A DNA stretch of 64,000 bases, taken from positions 62,001-126,000 of the forward strand of contig MU405277.1 of NCBI GenBank assembly GCA_022836615.1. The letters are read 5' to 3'. Each line of letters opens with the position of its first letter. Within the stretch, counting starts at the first letter, position 1. The position numbers and the translations under genes are program-made. Shown here in pieces: positions 35,744-46,291 of the stretch. Under the pieces are notes generated by a model. It made no database searches and was not told the DNA's origin. It worked only from the letters and a program-made list of their open reading frames with translations. Origin of the DNA: Annulohypoxylon bovei var. microspora. Taxonomy: Eukaryota > Ascomycota > Sordariomycetes > Xylariales > Hypoxylaceae.

Positions 35744-36089
35744 CGAGCTATGAGCCCTATACTTCGTTAGGTACCTACATATGTACCTACCTAGTTCAAA
35801 TATCTAAATTTAGAAATTACAACTTTAATAGGGGAAAGTGTTGCCAGCTCCGAGGTTCATGACGGCAAGGCCTCATAACCTTGAAATTACTCTCGAGCAG
35901 GTAAGAACTATGAAGATACCTTATAATGGAAACCGCTATCTAGGTAAGTAATGTCAGTCTAGGCTTAGTTGTAAAACCATTGAATAACTACGTAAAAGAT
36001 GGAACAAATTCTATCATTTCTAAATCTTCAATATTCATCCATCAACATCCCCTCGTCGCTCTCGAACCCGACTCCTAAACACCTAAAAC
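35744..36089. promoter_or_regulatory. upstream region of the 808-residue gene
   Basis: Contains a TAGGTACCTAC...GTACCTACCTAG palindromic cluster at about 35769-35795 and then an ordinary leader with CT-rich sequence at 36030-36080. Assignment as promoter is by position only. Confidence 0.4.
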
Positions 36090-38691
36090 ATGCCATCCAC
36101 TTTCACCAAGTGGCGATATATCTTTAAAGCCCTCTGTTTCCGTATCCGTCGTCGTTTATCATCTTTCTACAAACATATCGGCTCCTATTTCGTAAAGCAT
36201 GACCCCGAAGAGTCATGAAACCCTCGTTATGCGTACAGTAGACTATGGATTTCTCACGGTCGGGAATCAGTTACTATCGCCTAACTCAACGGGACATTCC
36301 TACAACCGCCAATATCCTCTTCATAGATACTACTCTCATAGCTGCAAATCAGCACCTCCCGAACAGCATGGAAAGGAGAACAGCCGAGAATACGAAGACG
36401 AACATTGGCTCTTCTCGCCAAAACCGCACCGTTTTCACTTACGATTGGCTACTTCCGGAGCCTGTTCCTATTGCCAGGCGCGTCGGCCCCCCGAGGATTG
36501 TAGAAATAGGTCCCTTACGTCGATCAACCCAAACCCAACTAAACTTCAGGACGTTAAATTCCGTTAGGAACGTAGCACGGGGGAGGACTTGATTTCCATT
36601 TGGCTGTCCGGCGTCTCCTACCCAGATTGTCCGAACGATGAGGCCCGTTTGACCAGACAGAATACGCCAGCTACTCCTTCAAATTTAGGAGATAAAGCTA
36701 AGGCGGTATCAAGTCTGACCTATCCAATGATTGTACTGCAACCGGCTAGAAGAGACCGCTCAACCGCGCAGTCTGGGACAGGTCTAGATGGACCTCAAAG
36801 TTCAGGGAGTGACGAGCTTTCAAAGGTGCTACGAGACGGACTCAGCGATTTGAAAGAGTCGAGTCAGAGCGCAGTCCCGTCTACAAGCTCCCAGAAACTC
36901 AACTCGAATACGTCCGGATCTATCGACTGGGATAAGAATTGGGAAAAGAGAAGACCTCGTCGTAAACACGACGTATCCGAGGTCTCAAACTCGAATTTTG
37001 CCCACCGCCCGCGTGGTCCTTCAGCAGGCAATGACGACAATGATACTAGCAGTGGTAGCGAGAGCGAGGGTATATCTGATAACAAGTCATGCACGTATCT
37101 CTCACAGCATAATACTCAATTCCACGCTGTCAAGAAATATGCTCTCAATTCATGTCCAGAGCTCCATCGACAATTGGACGAATTTGACAAGTCGCTATCG
37201 GGACAAAGAGTGAGTGCTAGTTTGATACCCTCATGACCAACTTCTACTAACCAGCATCGCATCTAGGCCAAGGACAATCAAGAACAAATCGCCCATTTGC
37301 GTTCTGAATTGGAAAAAGTTCGGCACCGGCATCATTTCCATGTACGAAATGTCGTCACAAGACGGTTCCAGTCGCTTACTCGAAGATTTCGGCGGTCAGG
37401 CTCCTCTACCTTTTCAGTTCGATCCGAATATCCAGCGCGCCGGAACAGCAAGGAACGCCGGCTTCTTGCCCGTGAATCTGTAGATATATGGCCGTCCTCG
37501 GGCGAGGAAAGTCCGTTGTTTAACACTCCCGAGTCTAACATTACTCGTGCTGACATCCCCCCTGCCCCTGGGCATCACTTTGACCCGCTAGCTATGGCAA
37601 GTATGATGATTGCTACAGCGGAATTGGATCGACTATCATCAAGGGCGAGCCTTGACCAGAAGTCCAGGACATCTGGGTCTTCAACTGGCTTCTCCGGAAG
37701 CTCTCCTATGTCACCTACACCCCTATATAGTGGTGTCGTGAGTCCCAATGACGAGACGTCTATTTCTGAGTCACCCACACCTTACATGCCTCCAACTATA
37801 CCGTACAATACCCCGGCGTCGTCAGGCCTACATTCTGGCGTTGTAAGCCCATTACCTAGGCCGCCACATCGACAAGGGCATAGGCGAAGGGGACAGAGGA
37901 GTCACTTGTCAGAAGTCACCACGCCAGATGACATCGCATCACCAGAAGAATCTACCGAAGAGTTTATTGAAAGTCGTAACTCCATCTCGTCCTCCCATAT
38001 TGAGACTCTTCCTGAGTGTTCGCCTGTTCTCAACATCGAACACGATAATCTGTATCCTAGGCCGTTAACAATTAGCCGCAGTAGCCGAGAAGACACTAGA
38101 CCGGCGGATGATATGACTTCAGGAGATATACGAGACGGCCGCCCAGGGTTGAAAAGAGGAGCGATCTCGGCCCCAGCTCGGGTCTCGTCAATTGGTGACC
38201 CCCCTGGTTCTATGTACGATCCAAAGGAGATCTCTAGGGATGACGGGCAATCGCTGCCGATTATGTTTTCTGAACTAGACCATACCGTCGAATCGCCAAC
38301 TAACTCTCCCGACCTAAAGGCCTCAACAATTTCGATGGAAACATGCGATGTTCAGGAACCAAGCTCTCCCTCAAATGCAGCAGATGACTTGCCAGTCCTA
38401 AGCACCGATATTTTCCATACAGCTATGATTAACAAATCTAATGAAGATAGGGATCCCAGCTCTTGTCACCCAGATACCTGGTCGGAAGCCCGAGGCGAGC
38501 CAGGGGACTCGGATCCTTTCTGCCCCTCCGATTGCCTCCAAGCCAGACATAGCAGCCGTGACAGCACCTTGCGGCCCTTGGGACCTATTAGACAGGATAC
38601 TAGCGAGACCGTTCTCAAGGTAGAAATCGCCCAGAAGAGAAAGTCCGACGAAGAGAGTAGCCTTAAAAAATCAAGATGGCACGGGGATTAG
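36090..38691 (+). CDS. Ser/Pro-rich protein of unknown function
   Basis: My model has exons 36090-36191, 36242-36499, 36568-37209 and 37267-38691, all in phase, for 808 residues. The last intron (GTGAGT...CTAG) is strong. The first (GTAAAG...TAG) and second (GTAGAA...TTAG) are weaker and rest on frame continuity. Alternatively the second is no intron and the frame change at about 36580 reflects one missing base in a G5 run. The N-terminus is basic and hydrophobic (FTKWRYIFKALCFRIRRRL). The middle has a short predicted coiled coil (about 315-350: LHRQLDEFDKSL, EQIAHLRSELEKV) and a basic stretch (RRFQSLTRRFRRSG). The C-terminal 400 residues are disordered and Ser/Pro-rich, with repeated LxSGVVSP words, and end in a KRKSDEESSLKKSR signal that could direct nuclear import. 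No domain recognised. Confidence 0.6.
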
Positions 38692-39595
38692 ATGGTCTAA
38701 AGAGTGTATGGAAAAAAAGGGTAGAAAAACTTGGAGCTTGTTAGAGTGTGTAGCGATAGCTACTTGCCTATGTGCGTAGAGTCCTTAAAGAAATGAGGAG
38801 ATCTTTAGATATTGTATAAATTGGTTACCTACCTAATTATTGTAAATGACATGCAATGAAATGCGTGTTGTGATGAGTGTAGCGCAGAAAAAAAGAAGAA
38901 AAAGACCCCAAGAACCCATTTTGAACCTCCTAAAAGCCCTTTGGAGCTACCACAACTTATCGCACGTATCAAATCTTTACGCCTCCGAATAGGGATACGC
39001 ATCTAGTAAACTTGTGAGTAGATATGTACCTATTTATAATAGTTTTTCTACTGATAGCGAGGTCTCTGGAGATATAGCAGCTAAAGGTGTGACATCCTCT
39101 TCATCTTAATTCTTCATCACCTTCGAGCCCAAATGCTTACATCCGATACAGCCTAAGCTAGCACCACAGAAAGGGGAAAACCATTCACACTTCAAAACGC
39201 ACGCCGGTAGCTAGGTAATCATACGATCTTATTCTACTACGCACCTAACAACTACGGGAGAAAAAAAAGTGACACCTCCCCACCGCCACCGGTATCCGGA
39301 GCCGAGTAACAAACCTCGCCCGTCTAGGCCCGCCAACAAAAGCCTCGTCTCGTCCCTCTAGAAATCCGTTGCCGGAATCTAGATCTAAGAGAGCACTTGC
39401 CCCTAGAATCTAAGATTTTTGTAATGCTCCTCTTTTTTTTCTCTTCTCTCCTCTTCCCTTTTTTTCCTTTTAACTCGCGAGAAAGAAAGAAAAATCAACT
39501 CTGCGTGCCAACAACCCCTGAACCTTCCGAGATACGCACTCTACTAGATAACGAAGACGGAAGAACGGCGGCCCGGATCCGTGGAAGGGGGGGGA
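38692..39595. other. intergenic, convergent 3' flanks
   Basis: Lies between the ends of two convergent genes, so mainly 3' flanks. A long pyrimidine tract is at about 39420-39475. No coding frame is supported. Confidence 0.6.
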
Positions 39596-41210
39596 TTATC
39601 GGATTAGGACGTCCTCCCTGTTCGGGCCGCAGCCGACCCACTTGATGTGGACGCCGAGGAAGTCCTCGATGAACTGAACGTAGTCCTGGGCCTCCTTGGG
39701 AAGATCGGAGAACGTCTTCGCTCCCGTGGTCTTGGCGTTCCATCCCTTGAAGGTCTTGTACACGATCTCGACCCTGGAGAGGAGCTTCGCGCTGGCGGGG
39801 AAGGCGTTCAAGATCGCGCCGGTGTCGGGGTGCTTGTACGCGACGGCGACCTGGATCTCCGGGAAGGTGTCGAGCACGTCGAGCTTGGTCAGGTTTAGGA
39901 CGTCGTGGTGGTTCACGCTCTGCGAGTACTTGCACGAGACCAGGTCTAGCCAGCCGCAACGGCGTCTCCGTCCTGTGGTCACGCCGAACTCGTGGCCGAT
40001 CTCCTGTAGCTTGGTACTTGTCTCCCCGAAGTCCTCCGTGGGGAACGGCCCGGACCCTACGCGGGTGGTGTACGCCTTCAGAACGCCGATAACGGAGTCC
40101 ACCTTCCGGTAGTTAAGGTTCAGGCCGGCCATCACGCCGCCGAAAGTGGTTGATGTCGAGGTCACGAATGGCCAGGTTCCGTACGTGTTATCCAGCAAGG
40201 CCGACTGCGCGCCCTCAATAAGAATCTTCTTTCCTTGCTGTTGGGCCTCTTCCAGAAATTCGACGTCGTCCACGGCGAAGGGGCGAAGCCTCTCGCGGAA
40301 GTTCTGGGGGGTTAGAAGAGAACATACGAACGGGTAAAATACTCACCTCGAGCTCTTTGATTTCTGCCTCGACGTCGTATCCGGCTAGGTCGCCGCCGTA
40401 TCTCAACTTGTAATCTCGCTCCATCGCCCTGATCCTGTCTCCGAATTCATCGTCGTCGAGAAGGTCGGCTAGAAGCACGGTGCTCCTTTCGGCTTTGGAG
40501 CTGTAGGCGGGTCCGATACCTTTACCTGTAGTACCTATGTTCTTCTTTCCAAGCTGTCCTTCGCGAAGACGATCAGCGGCTGCGTGGAGATCGAGGTTCA
40601 ACGCGCAACGTGTCGAGACCTTAAGTCTCGGTTGGCAATTCTCGACGCCTTTTGACTCGGTGGTGGCAAGCTCAGAGAAGAATGTAGGCACGTGTAGAAC
40701 GACACCAGGTCCAATGAGATTTGTCGTTGTAGGATGGAGTAATCCCGACGGTAGCATGTGGCTTTTAACAGTTAGTGAGTCTATTACTATATAGCAAGTA
40801 ACTAAGAGGTAATCGGTACACTTACAAATCATAGGATGCCCCCTTGATCACGACGGCTGAAGAAGAAGAGAGTTAGTTCGGAGGTACTTAAATATCTCGT
40901 CGCGGATGGAGATAAATAAGGGAATAAGGGATGACCTTACTGTGACCACAGTTTCTTCCACCAGTAGCTCTGGCGCAGATATCGACCTCAGAGCTGAGAA
41001 CATCGCAAAGTTTGCCTTGAGAAAGGGAGCGTGAGAAGAGCTATTCTTATTAAGTGATACTAGGAGGTATATATGTATATACCTCGCTAGATGACAAGCC
41101 ACTCACCTTTTCCTTCACTGACAAGACCAATTAGCAGAGAGGAATAGGAAAGAGATTAGCACATGGAATCCTTACTCTCCCCATTGGACACCTAACACGA
41201 TAGTAGCCAT
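39596..41210 (-). CDS. ade12: adenylosuccinate synthetase
   Basis: Six exons on the minus strand, 41210-41176, 41117-41107, 41015-40941, 40856-40826, 40761-40347 and 40303-39596, give 424 residues, the family length. The enzyme joins IMP and aspartate with GTP hydrolysis in AMP synthesis. The second exon is only 11 nt; it is needed to complete the P-loop motif WGDEGKGK at 10-17. Catalytic Asp12 and His40 (NCGHT) match the family pair. Also seen: GTTGKGIGPAY, IEGAQSALLD, STTFGG, TRVGSGPFPTE, and RRRRCGWLDL near 316. The last exon is markedly more GC-rich in its 3' half. All introns are GT-AG. A housekeeping gene, intact. Confidence 0.96.
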
Positions 41211-42124
41211 GGCGGGCGAAGTTATAGATCGATAATTGGGTATGTTAGATCTTAGAATAACAGAGAAAGAACAAAGAAGACAGAAGAAAGTCACGATGTC
41301 ACAATGTTTTTTTCTCTTTTTTCTTATGATGCGCGCAAAACATGAAATCTTTAATGGCGGGGTGGTGGGGTAATGGGTAACTATATGGGTAATGGCGTAT
41401 TCCGGGTAATCGGGCAGCGCCTGCTTGCGCAAACAAATCCAGGGGACAACTCAAACTCACTGAGGTCATTATGGGGATTGTGACTAACCAAGTTTTGAAT
41501 AGGAGATATCCACATCTAATGCTGGATTTGTATATATGCTAAATATAGGCATATAAGTGTAGGTAATTCAGGGGAACTCCTTTCATCCGTAATAGGACCT
41601 AAAAGACTTCTCTTCTCTTGTTAGCAATATGCACTTGAGTAGCTCTTGAGTCATTGAGGCTCTCACCGGATTTATATACCTAGGTACGCTTTTGACGGCT
41701 ACAGCCAGCGATATCGCTCTACGTGGACTTCAACGGATGATTCATATCAAATCTACGGCACAACTAACTCCACCCATTCGTGTTTGATAGTCTTTTAAAG
41801 AAATCTGATATTTTTACCTCCTATGCCATACCTAAGTATTTCAGAATATACCTAGGTAATAGGTACGTATTAATTCAAACTCAAGAACAGCGATGTTCGT
41901 GGGATTGTATGTTGAAAGACAAAGATGCTCTGGTATCAAACGTCTCCATAGTCGTATGCGTGCCATGCCTTCGTCGATGACCCCTATGTCGTAACGTAGA
42001 ATGGAGGCATAGTCCCCAGTCTTCGGGTTCGTATTATTGTCTTCAAGCAAACCAACGCCATGCGATGCAGTATATATTCATACAAAGTCGACGAAGTGTG
42101 ATTCATTTAGTACCACAGGGAATC
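41211..42124. other. intergenic, no gene seen
   Basis: Promoter side of the adenylosuccinate synthetase gene and 3' flank of the SYS1 gene. Two perfect TACCTAGGTA words occur, near 41686 and 41849. No coding frame is supported. Confidence 0.6.
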
Positions 42125-42833
42125 TCACCGATTTTCAGTACCCTTTATACCGACCATTTCGTATTCGCCGGCTCCGTCTCGCCCTCTGCCCCTTCCACGC
42201 CCCCTAGAGAAGCCCATCTCTTCATCACCTTGCTCTAGTCCGGCAGTTCCATTTTCTGCCGCGGACTCGGCGCTTCCCTCCGCATTATTGCTATTCTTAG
42301 CATTACCTCCGAAGCTAATGGGCCGTAATTCTCTCCACTGACAACCGTAGGTACCTCCTGCGACTGTAACAGCGCTCGAGACCAGCATTGTAGTCCACCA
42401 GGCAACATTTCGTGGTATGAAGCCCGTATAGAATGTGACGACGATAAGGTGGATAAAGTGGAGGCTAAGGGCGAAATCGAGCACAAGCTTCGACCGGCCT
42501 ATTAAGGCTACCATCGCTAAGACACTGCATCATCCTATTGTTAAAAACATGCCTCATAGATTTTTCAGGAATAAAGGGGACGAACGTGACACCGGCGCAA
42601 CATAGCCAGATAAAACCTAACAGCCATCCTTGAGTTGTATCGCCGCGTAGATTTGCCCATCCAAAAACAAGTTCCAAGCCGAATCGCGTGCCGGAGACTA
42701 GTGATGTGAAGAGCATCAGGACTAGCGCGACGGCATAGTATATGCTCTGTAATGCTGCAATTTGGCCGAGGATTCGTAGAGGGGGCAGCTCGTTCACGGC
42801 GCCGGCCCGTGGCGGTCTCCTTCGTCTAGCCAT
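42125..42833 (-). CDS. sys1: SYS1-type Golgi integral membrane protein
   Basis: Two exons on the minus strand, 42833-42586 and 42524-42125, give 215 residues; the splice (GTTCGT...GCAG) joins AGVT to VLAMVALIGRSKLVLDF. Four hydrophobic segments are evident (ILGQIAALQSIYYAVALVLML, LLGFIWLCCAGV, LDFALSLHFIHLIVV, WWTTMLVSSAVTVAGG). The block RSKLVLDFALSLHFIHL is the signature of SYS1, which recruits the Arl3/ARFRP1 GTPase to the Golgi. The C-terminus is hydrophilic, with a Glu/Ala-rich part and an RGRGRGRGRD run. I use the ATG at 42833, since the frame-open codon two positions earlier is TTG. Confidence 0.93.
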
Positions 42834-43571
42834 TTCCAAGCTCTGATGTAAAGGAAATAAAAGGGAGAGAGGATCGGGGCTACTGTAGGCGCGATGTTCG
42901 TTTGGTGTTTTTCAAAAGTCCGTAAATGAGCGGAAGAAAGGAAGTCGATCCGCGAGTGTCTGTTTCAACGTCGCGCTATATAGCTACCATGACTAGATGC
43001 TATTTTCTGGATGAAGGTCGGCTGGATACAGAATCGGATATTCTAAATGGTACAAGTAATGGATAAGGAAAGGTAGGTCCGTCAAAGGTTTGAATTCATG
43101 GTTGATATTTGTTGGTTAAAATTACAAGGCGAAGATAAAATGTAAATTTGGTGAAGGTTTGGTTAGTCATGCGCTTCACTGACGACTTGCTAATTGCCCA
43201 AAACTTAGTTGATGAGAACATTAAAGGGTGACGCAGGGGGTTCTTACCCAATCTAGCTAAGATCAAGAGATTTCGATCTTAATTGGGCAGATTGGGTAAA
43301 TAAATCCAACTTTTTTAAGTTTTAGCTTTATTACATAATCACTGTGCCTCACCTACCGGCACCAATCGGCATTGAGCTTCGATAAGCTTCGGACCTTTTC
43401 GTGATAGCTTCGATAATTTCACGTTAATAACTAACGACGTCACTTTGCGAAACGACCGGCTGGAGCGGACTAGTCAAATCAACAAACCACCACGAACCAA
43501 ACACTTCAATACCTCTACCTTATCTTCCACTTGATCCTACATCTAGGTGCTCTTTAGCATTTACAATTACC
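42834..43571. promoter_or_regulatory. divergent promoter region between sys1 and coa6
   Basis: Upstream of both genes, which start away from each other. A near-palindromic pair CTTCGATAAGCTTCG lies near 43378 with a related GCTTCGATAA at about 43407. Function of these words is inference from position. Confidence 0.4.
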
Positions 43572-44040
43572 ATGGGGTTTTTCGGTTTCTTCTCCTCGGC
43601 CGACGACCAGCGCAAACAGGAGGTGCGCACAGGGGCCAGAGCGCCGGACAGGACAGAGCGCAAGCAATGCTGGGATGCGCGAGACGACTTCTTTAAGTGT
43701 CTAGACAAGCACGACGTCATCGACTCGCTAAATGGTGACGGCAAGAAAATTGCTGAGAAGCAGTGCTCCAAGGAGAGCAAGGGATTTGAGGAAAACTGTG
43801 CCACTGCTTGGGTATGCTACTTTTGTCTCTTTTCCTTATCGTACCTTAAGATCTTTCAATATACCTACAGAATATGAGAACATGGCTAACTTGTCCTTGC
43901 CTTGTATATAGGTGTCATATTTCAAGCGGTATCGAGTCGCCGAGTTTCAAAAGAAGAAGACCTTCGAGAAGTTGGAAAAGGAAAACGCAAATGCGATGGC
44001 CATACAAGGGCCTGGTGATATGCCTGGAAAGAGTGCTTAG
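43572..44040 (+). CDS. coa6: cytochrome c oxidase assembly factor COA6
   Basis: Exons 43572-43811 and 43912-44040 give 122 residues. Twin cysteine motifs fit COA6 exactly: Cys33-x9-Cys43 (CWDARDDFFKC) and Cys65-x10-Cys76 (CSKESKGFEENC). The protein acts in the mitochondrial intermembrane space, helping copper delivery to the CuA site of complex IV subunit 2, and is imported by the Mia40 disulfide relay without a cleavable presequence, in keeping with its N-terminus. Downstream VSYFKRYRVAEFQKK in exon 2 is typical. The second exon's short hydrophilic tail ends at Ala122. Confidence 0.94.
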
Positions 44041-46291
44041 AGTAGCCATATTCGTCGCCTAATGGACACAATTGGTGGTCTGTCTATAAACGTGTACCAT
44101 ACTGTACATAAACAAGAAGGGCATTGGAAGGAGTCTCGGATAGGAAAAGGATACACATAAGAAATCTCCCTTCTATTATACTCATGTTCATATACGAGTG
44201 CCGGAGACTAGGATATCATGACATTTGACGCCCTGGGAGGTTGTGCTCCCATATGTGGTAGTGAGAAACATTAAGGACTCATGTTTTTAGCGAAATTTGA
44301 CTTAAAACTTTAGATTTTACACATCAACCTTAATATCACCACCAACTGATGTGGCATGATAGAAACCTCACAGCAACGTGCCTATGGGCAGATACATACT
44401 CAGGGTTCAATATATGTTAACACTCATCTCTACATTATGAAAACCTATCTAATTAGACAGATGCTGAAGAACTTATCATTCCTTACATATATAGGTACAT
44501 ATGATAAATGATAATAGAAAGTTCTTGATAGATGTTTTCTGTTTCACACTCAGGATAGGTCGGAATTTACCTTTATGTGGGTTCCGCATATGCGGCCGAT
44601 GTAATGTAAGGAGAACGGATCTTCGGCAACAAGATCTTCGTACTTCGTTGCTCGGCACCCTTCTTTGATATGACCGACATGATCTACATGCTAACTAATG
44701 CCGGTGATGTGGCTGGCTTTGGGCAGCTATGAACTGGGGCGGTGCTTGTGAAGCTGAATTGATAGTGGCATTGGCGTTAGATTTGTCTTGAGCCTTTCCT
44801 ATGTGCTAAGGGACGCATCTTTGAATACCTAGGTTTTAATTGCCCGTCGTAAGCTTTTGAATCCTCTTCGACAATACCGTCCGTCAGCATTGAAGATCGA
44901 TGGAGAAGTGGTGACTTGTCTTGGAGGATCGTCTTAGAGATAAGCTACATAGGTAGATGATTTATTAAAATTTGTAGTGGAAGCCGCATTAAAATGATTA
45001 AACTGATTAAAATCGATTTCCTAAACCGGGCCAAGTCGGCAAGTCGGCAGGCCGGCAAGTCCAGCTCTAGGTTCAATCACAAGAAACTGCATAAAGTCGG
45101 TGGCTGAAGACATAGCGACGTCGAATAAACACGCGCTGCATGCGGGCTGTATTGTTGCGCAATATGTAGGTCAAGTCAGACGGGTTAAAATAGCTGAATG
45201 AAAAAGATGAGAAATGCGAAAATAATATGTGAGATATCTGTTGACTTATTTCATGATTTATTGTGCTAAAATGGAATATCCCGATTCCATACCCCTGACA
45301 ACTGATGTCAAATATTGAATCGAATCGTAGTCTACCTACTAAAAGCCATTTCTCCTTTTTTGGTCGGACGGCCCAGAATTTGTGGGAAGAGAAAGACGGG
45401 CCCAGGTACAAGTACATAGGTACCTACTCATTTTAGTCCGGTTTAGTTGACTGTTGCACTGTTGCTAGTTAATCAGTAGCCACAATCGGACGCGTCGGTA
45501 TGCTTAGGTGCAATATTATAGATGCACGCCATGCACCGAAAAGTTCTCGAGCTGAGTTGACATGTTGCGAATTCTGACAACCTTGGGCTGCGGTCCTACC
45601 AGCCTAAATATATATTAAAAAAAATACAGCCCTGGAGCTCTGAAGCTTACATATGTACCTACCCATACCTACTACCTAGTACATAGTTACATGGAATTGA
45701 TAATTCAAGGATGCATGAACATGAATGATTGATGTTCTTAAGGAGTTTAAGGATCTAATGTGTTCAGTGTGTCTAAGTATTTTTAACTTCGCTAAACCTT
45801 ATTAGTTCCACCTATTATTCCATTATTCCTAACTCTTTCCCATTCAGTTATACGAGACGAGGCCCAGCGGCGTGGCTGAGCTTGTGCAATTAGGACGTTC
45901 CACACTTCGGTATCCACGTTAAAGCAACCAATCATATGGGTCCCAGCCTCCATACCCACTCAGCTGCCAACTTTCTTGCTTTACAGTTTACACGACAACA
46001 CAATCTCTTGCCTCGCATCTTCAACGTCTTTCCCCCCCCCTATCCCTATCTTAAGGTCTCACCAATAACCAACAATACCAATTATACCAACCACGATACT
46101 GACAGCACCATCACCAAAGCGGGTGATAGTATTATTTTGTTTCGACTCTCTCGAATTTTGCCCTCCGTACATCCCTCGCCCGACCGGCAAAGACGTTGTC
46201 TTGGGACACGATATTTACGGGCGAGGGTTTCAGGTGGACTTCATTCGGGTATTCGAACGAAGCCTAACCTGACGACTTGCGGGATTGAAAT
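44041..46291. other. intergenic upstream of the PI4P 5-kinase gene
   Basis: A 2.25-kb stretch with no supported gene. Repeated GGCAAGTCGGCA-type words occur near 45030-45060, and TACCTACC/CCTAGTA words near 45655-45685. The last 350 bases are pyrimidine-rich and probably leader. Minus-strand frames such as the 114-codon one at 45417-45073 lack features. Confidence 0.55.

Noticed and set aside
39495..39959. Minus frame of 154 codons, Arg-rich
   Set aside because: Off-frame shadow of the last exon of adenylosuccinate synthetase.
45073..45417. Minus frame of 114 codons
   Set aside because: Phe/Ser-rich with no domain; lies in AT-rich spacer.
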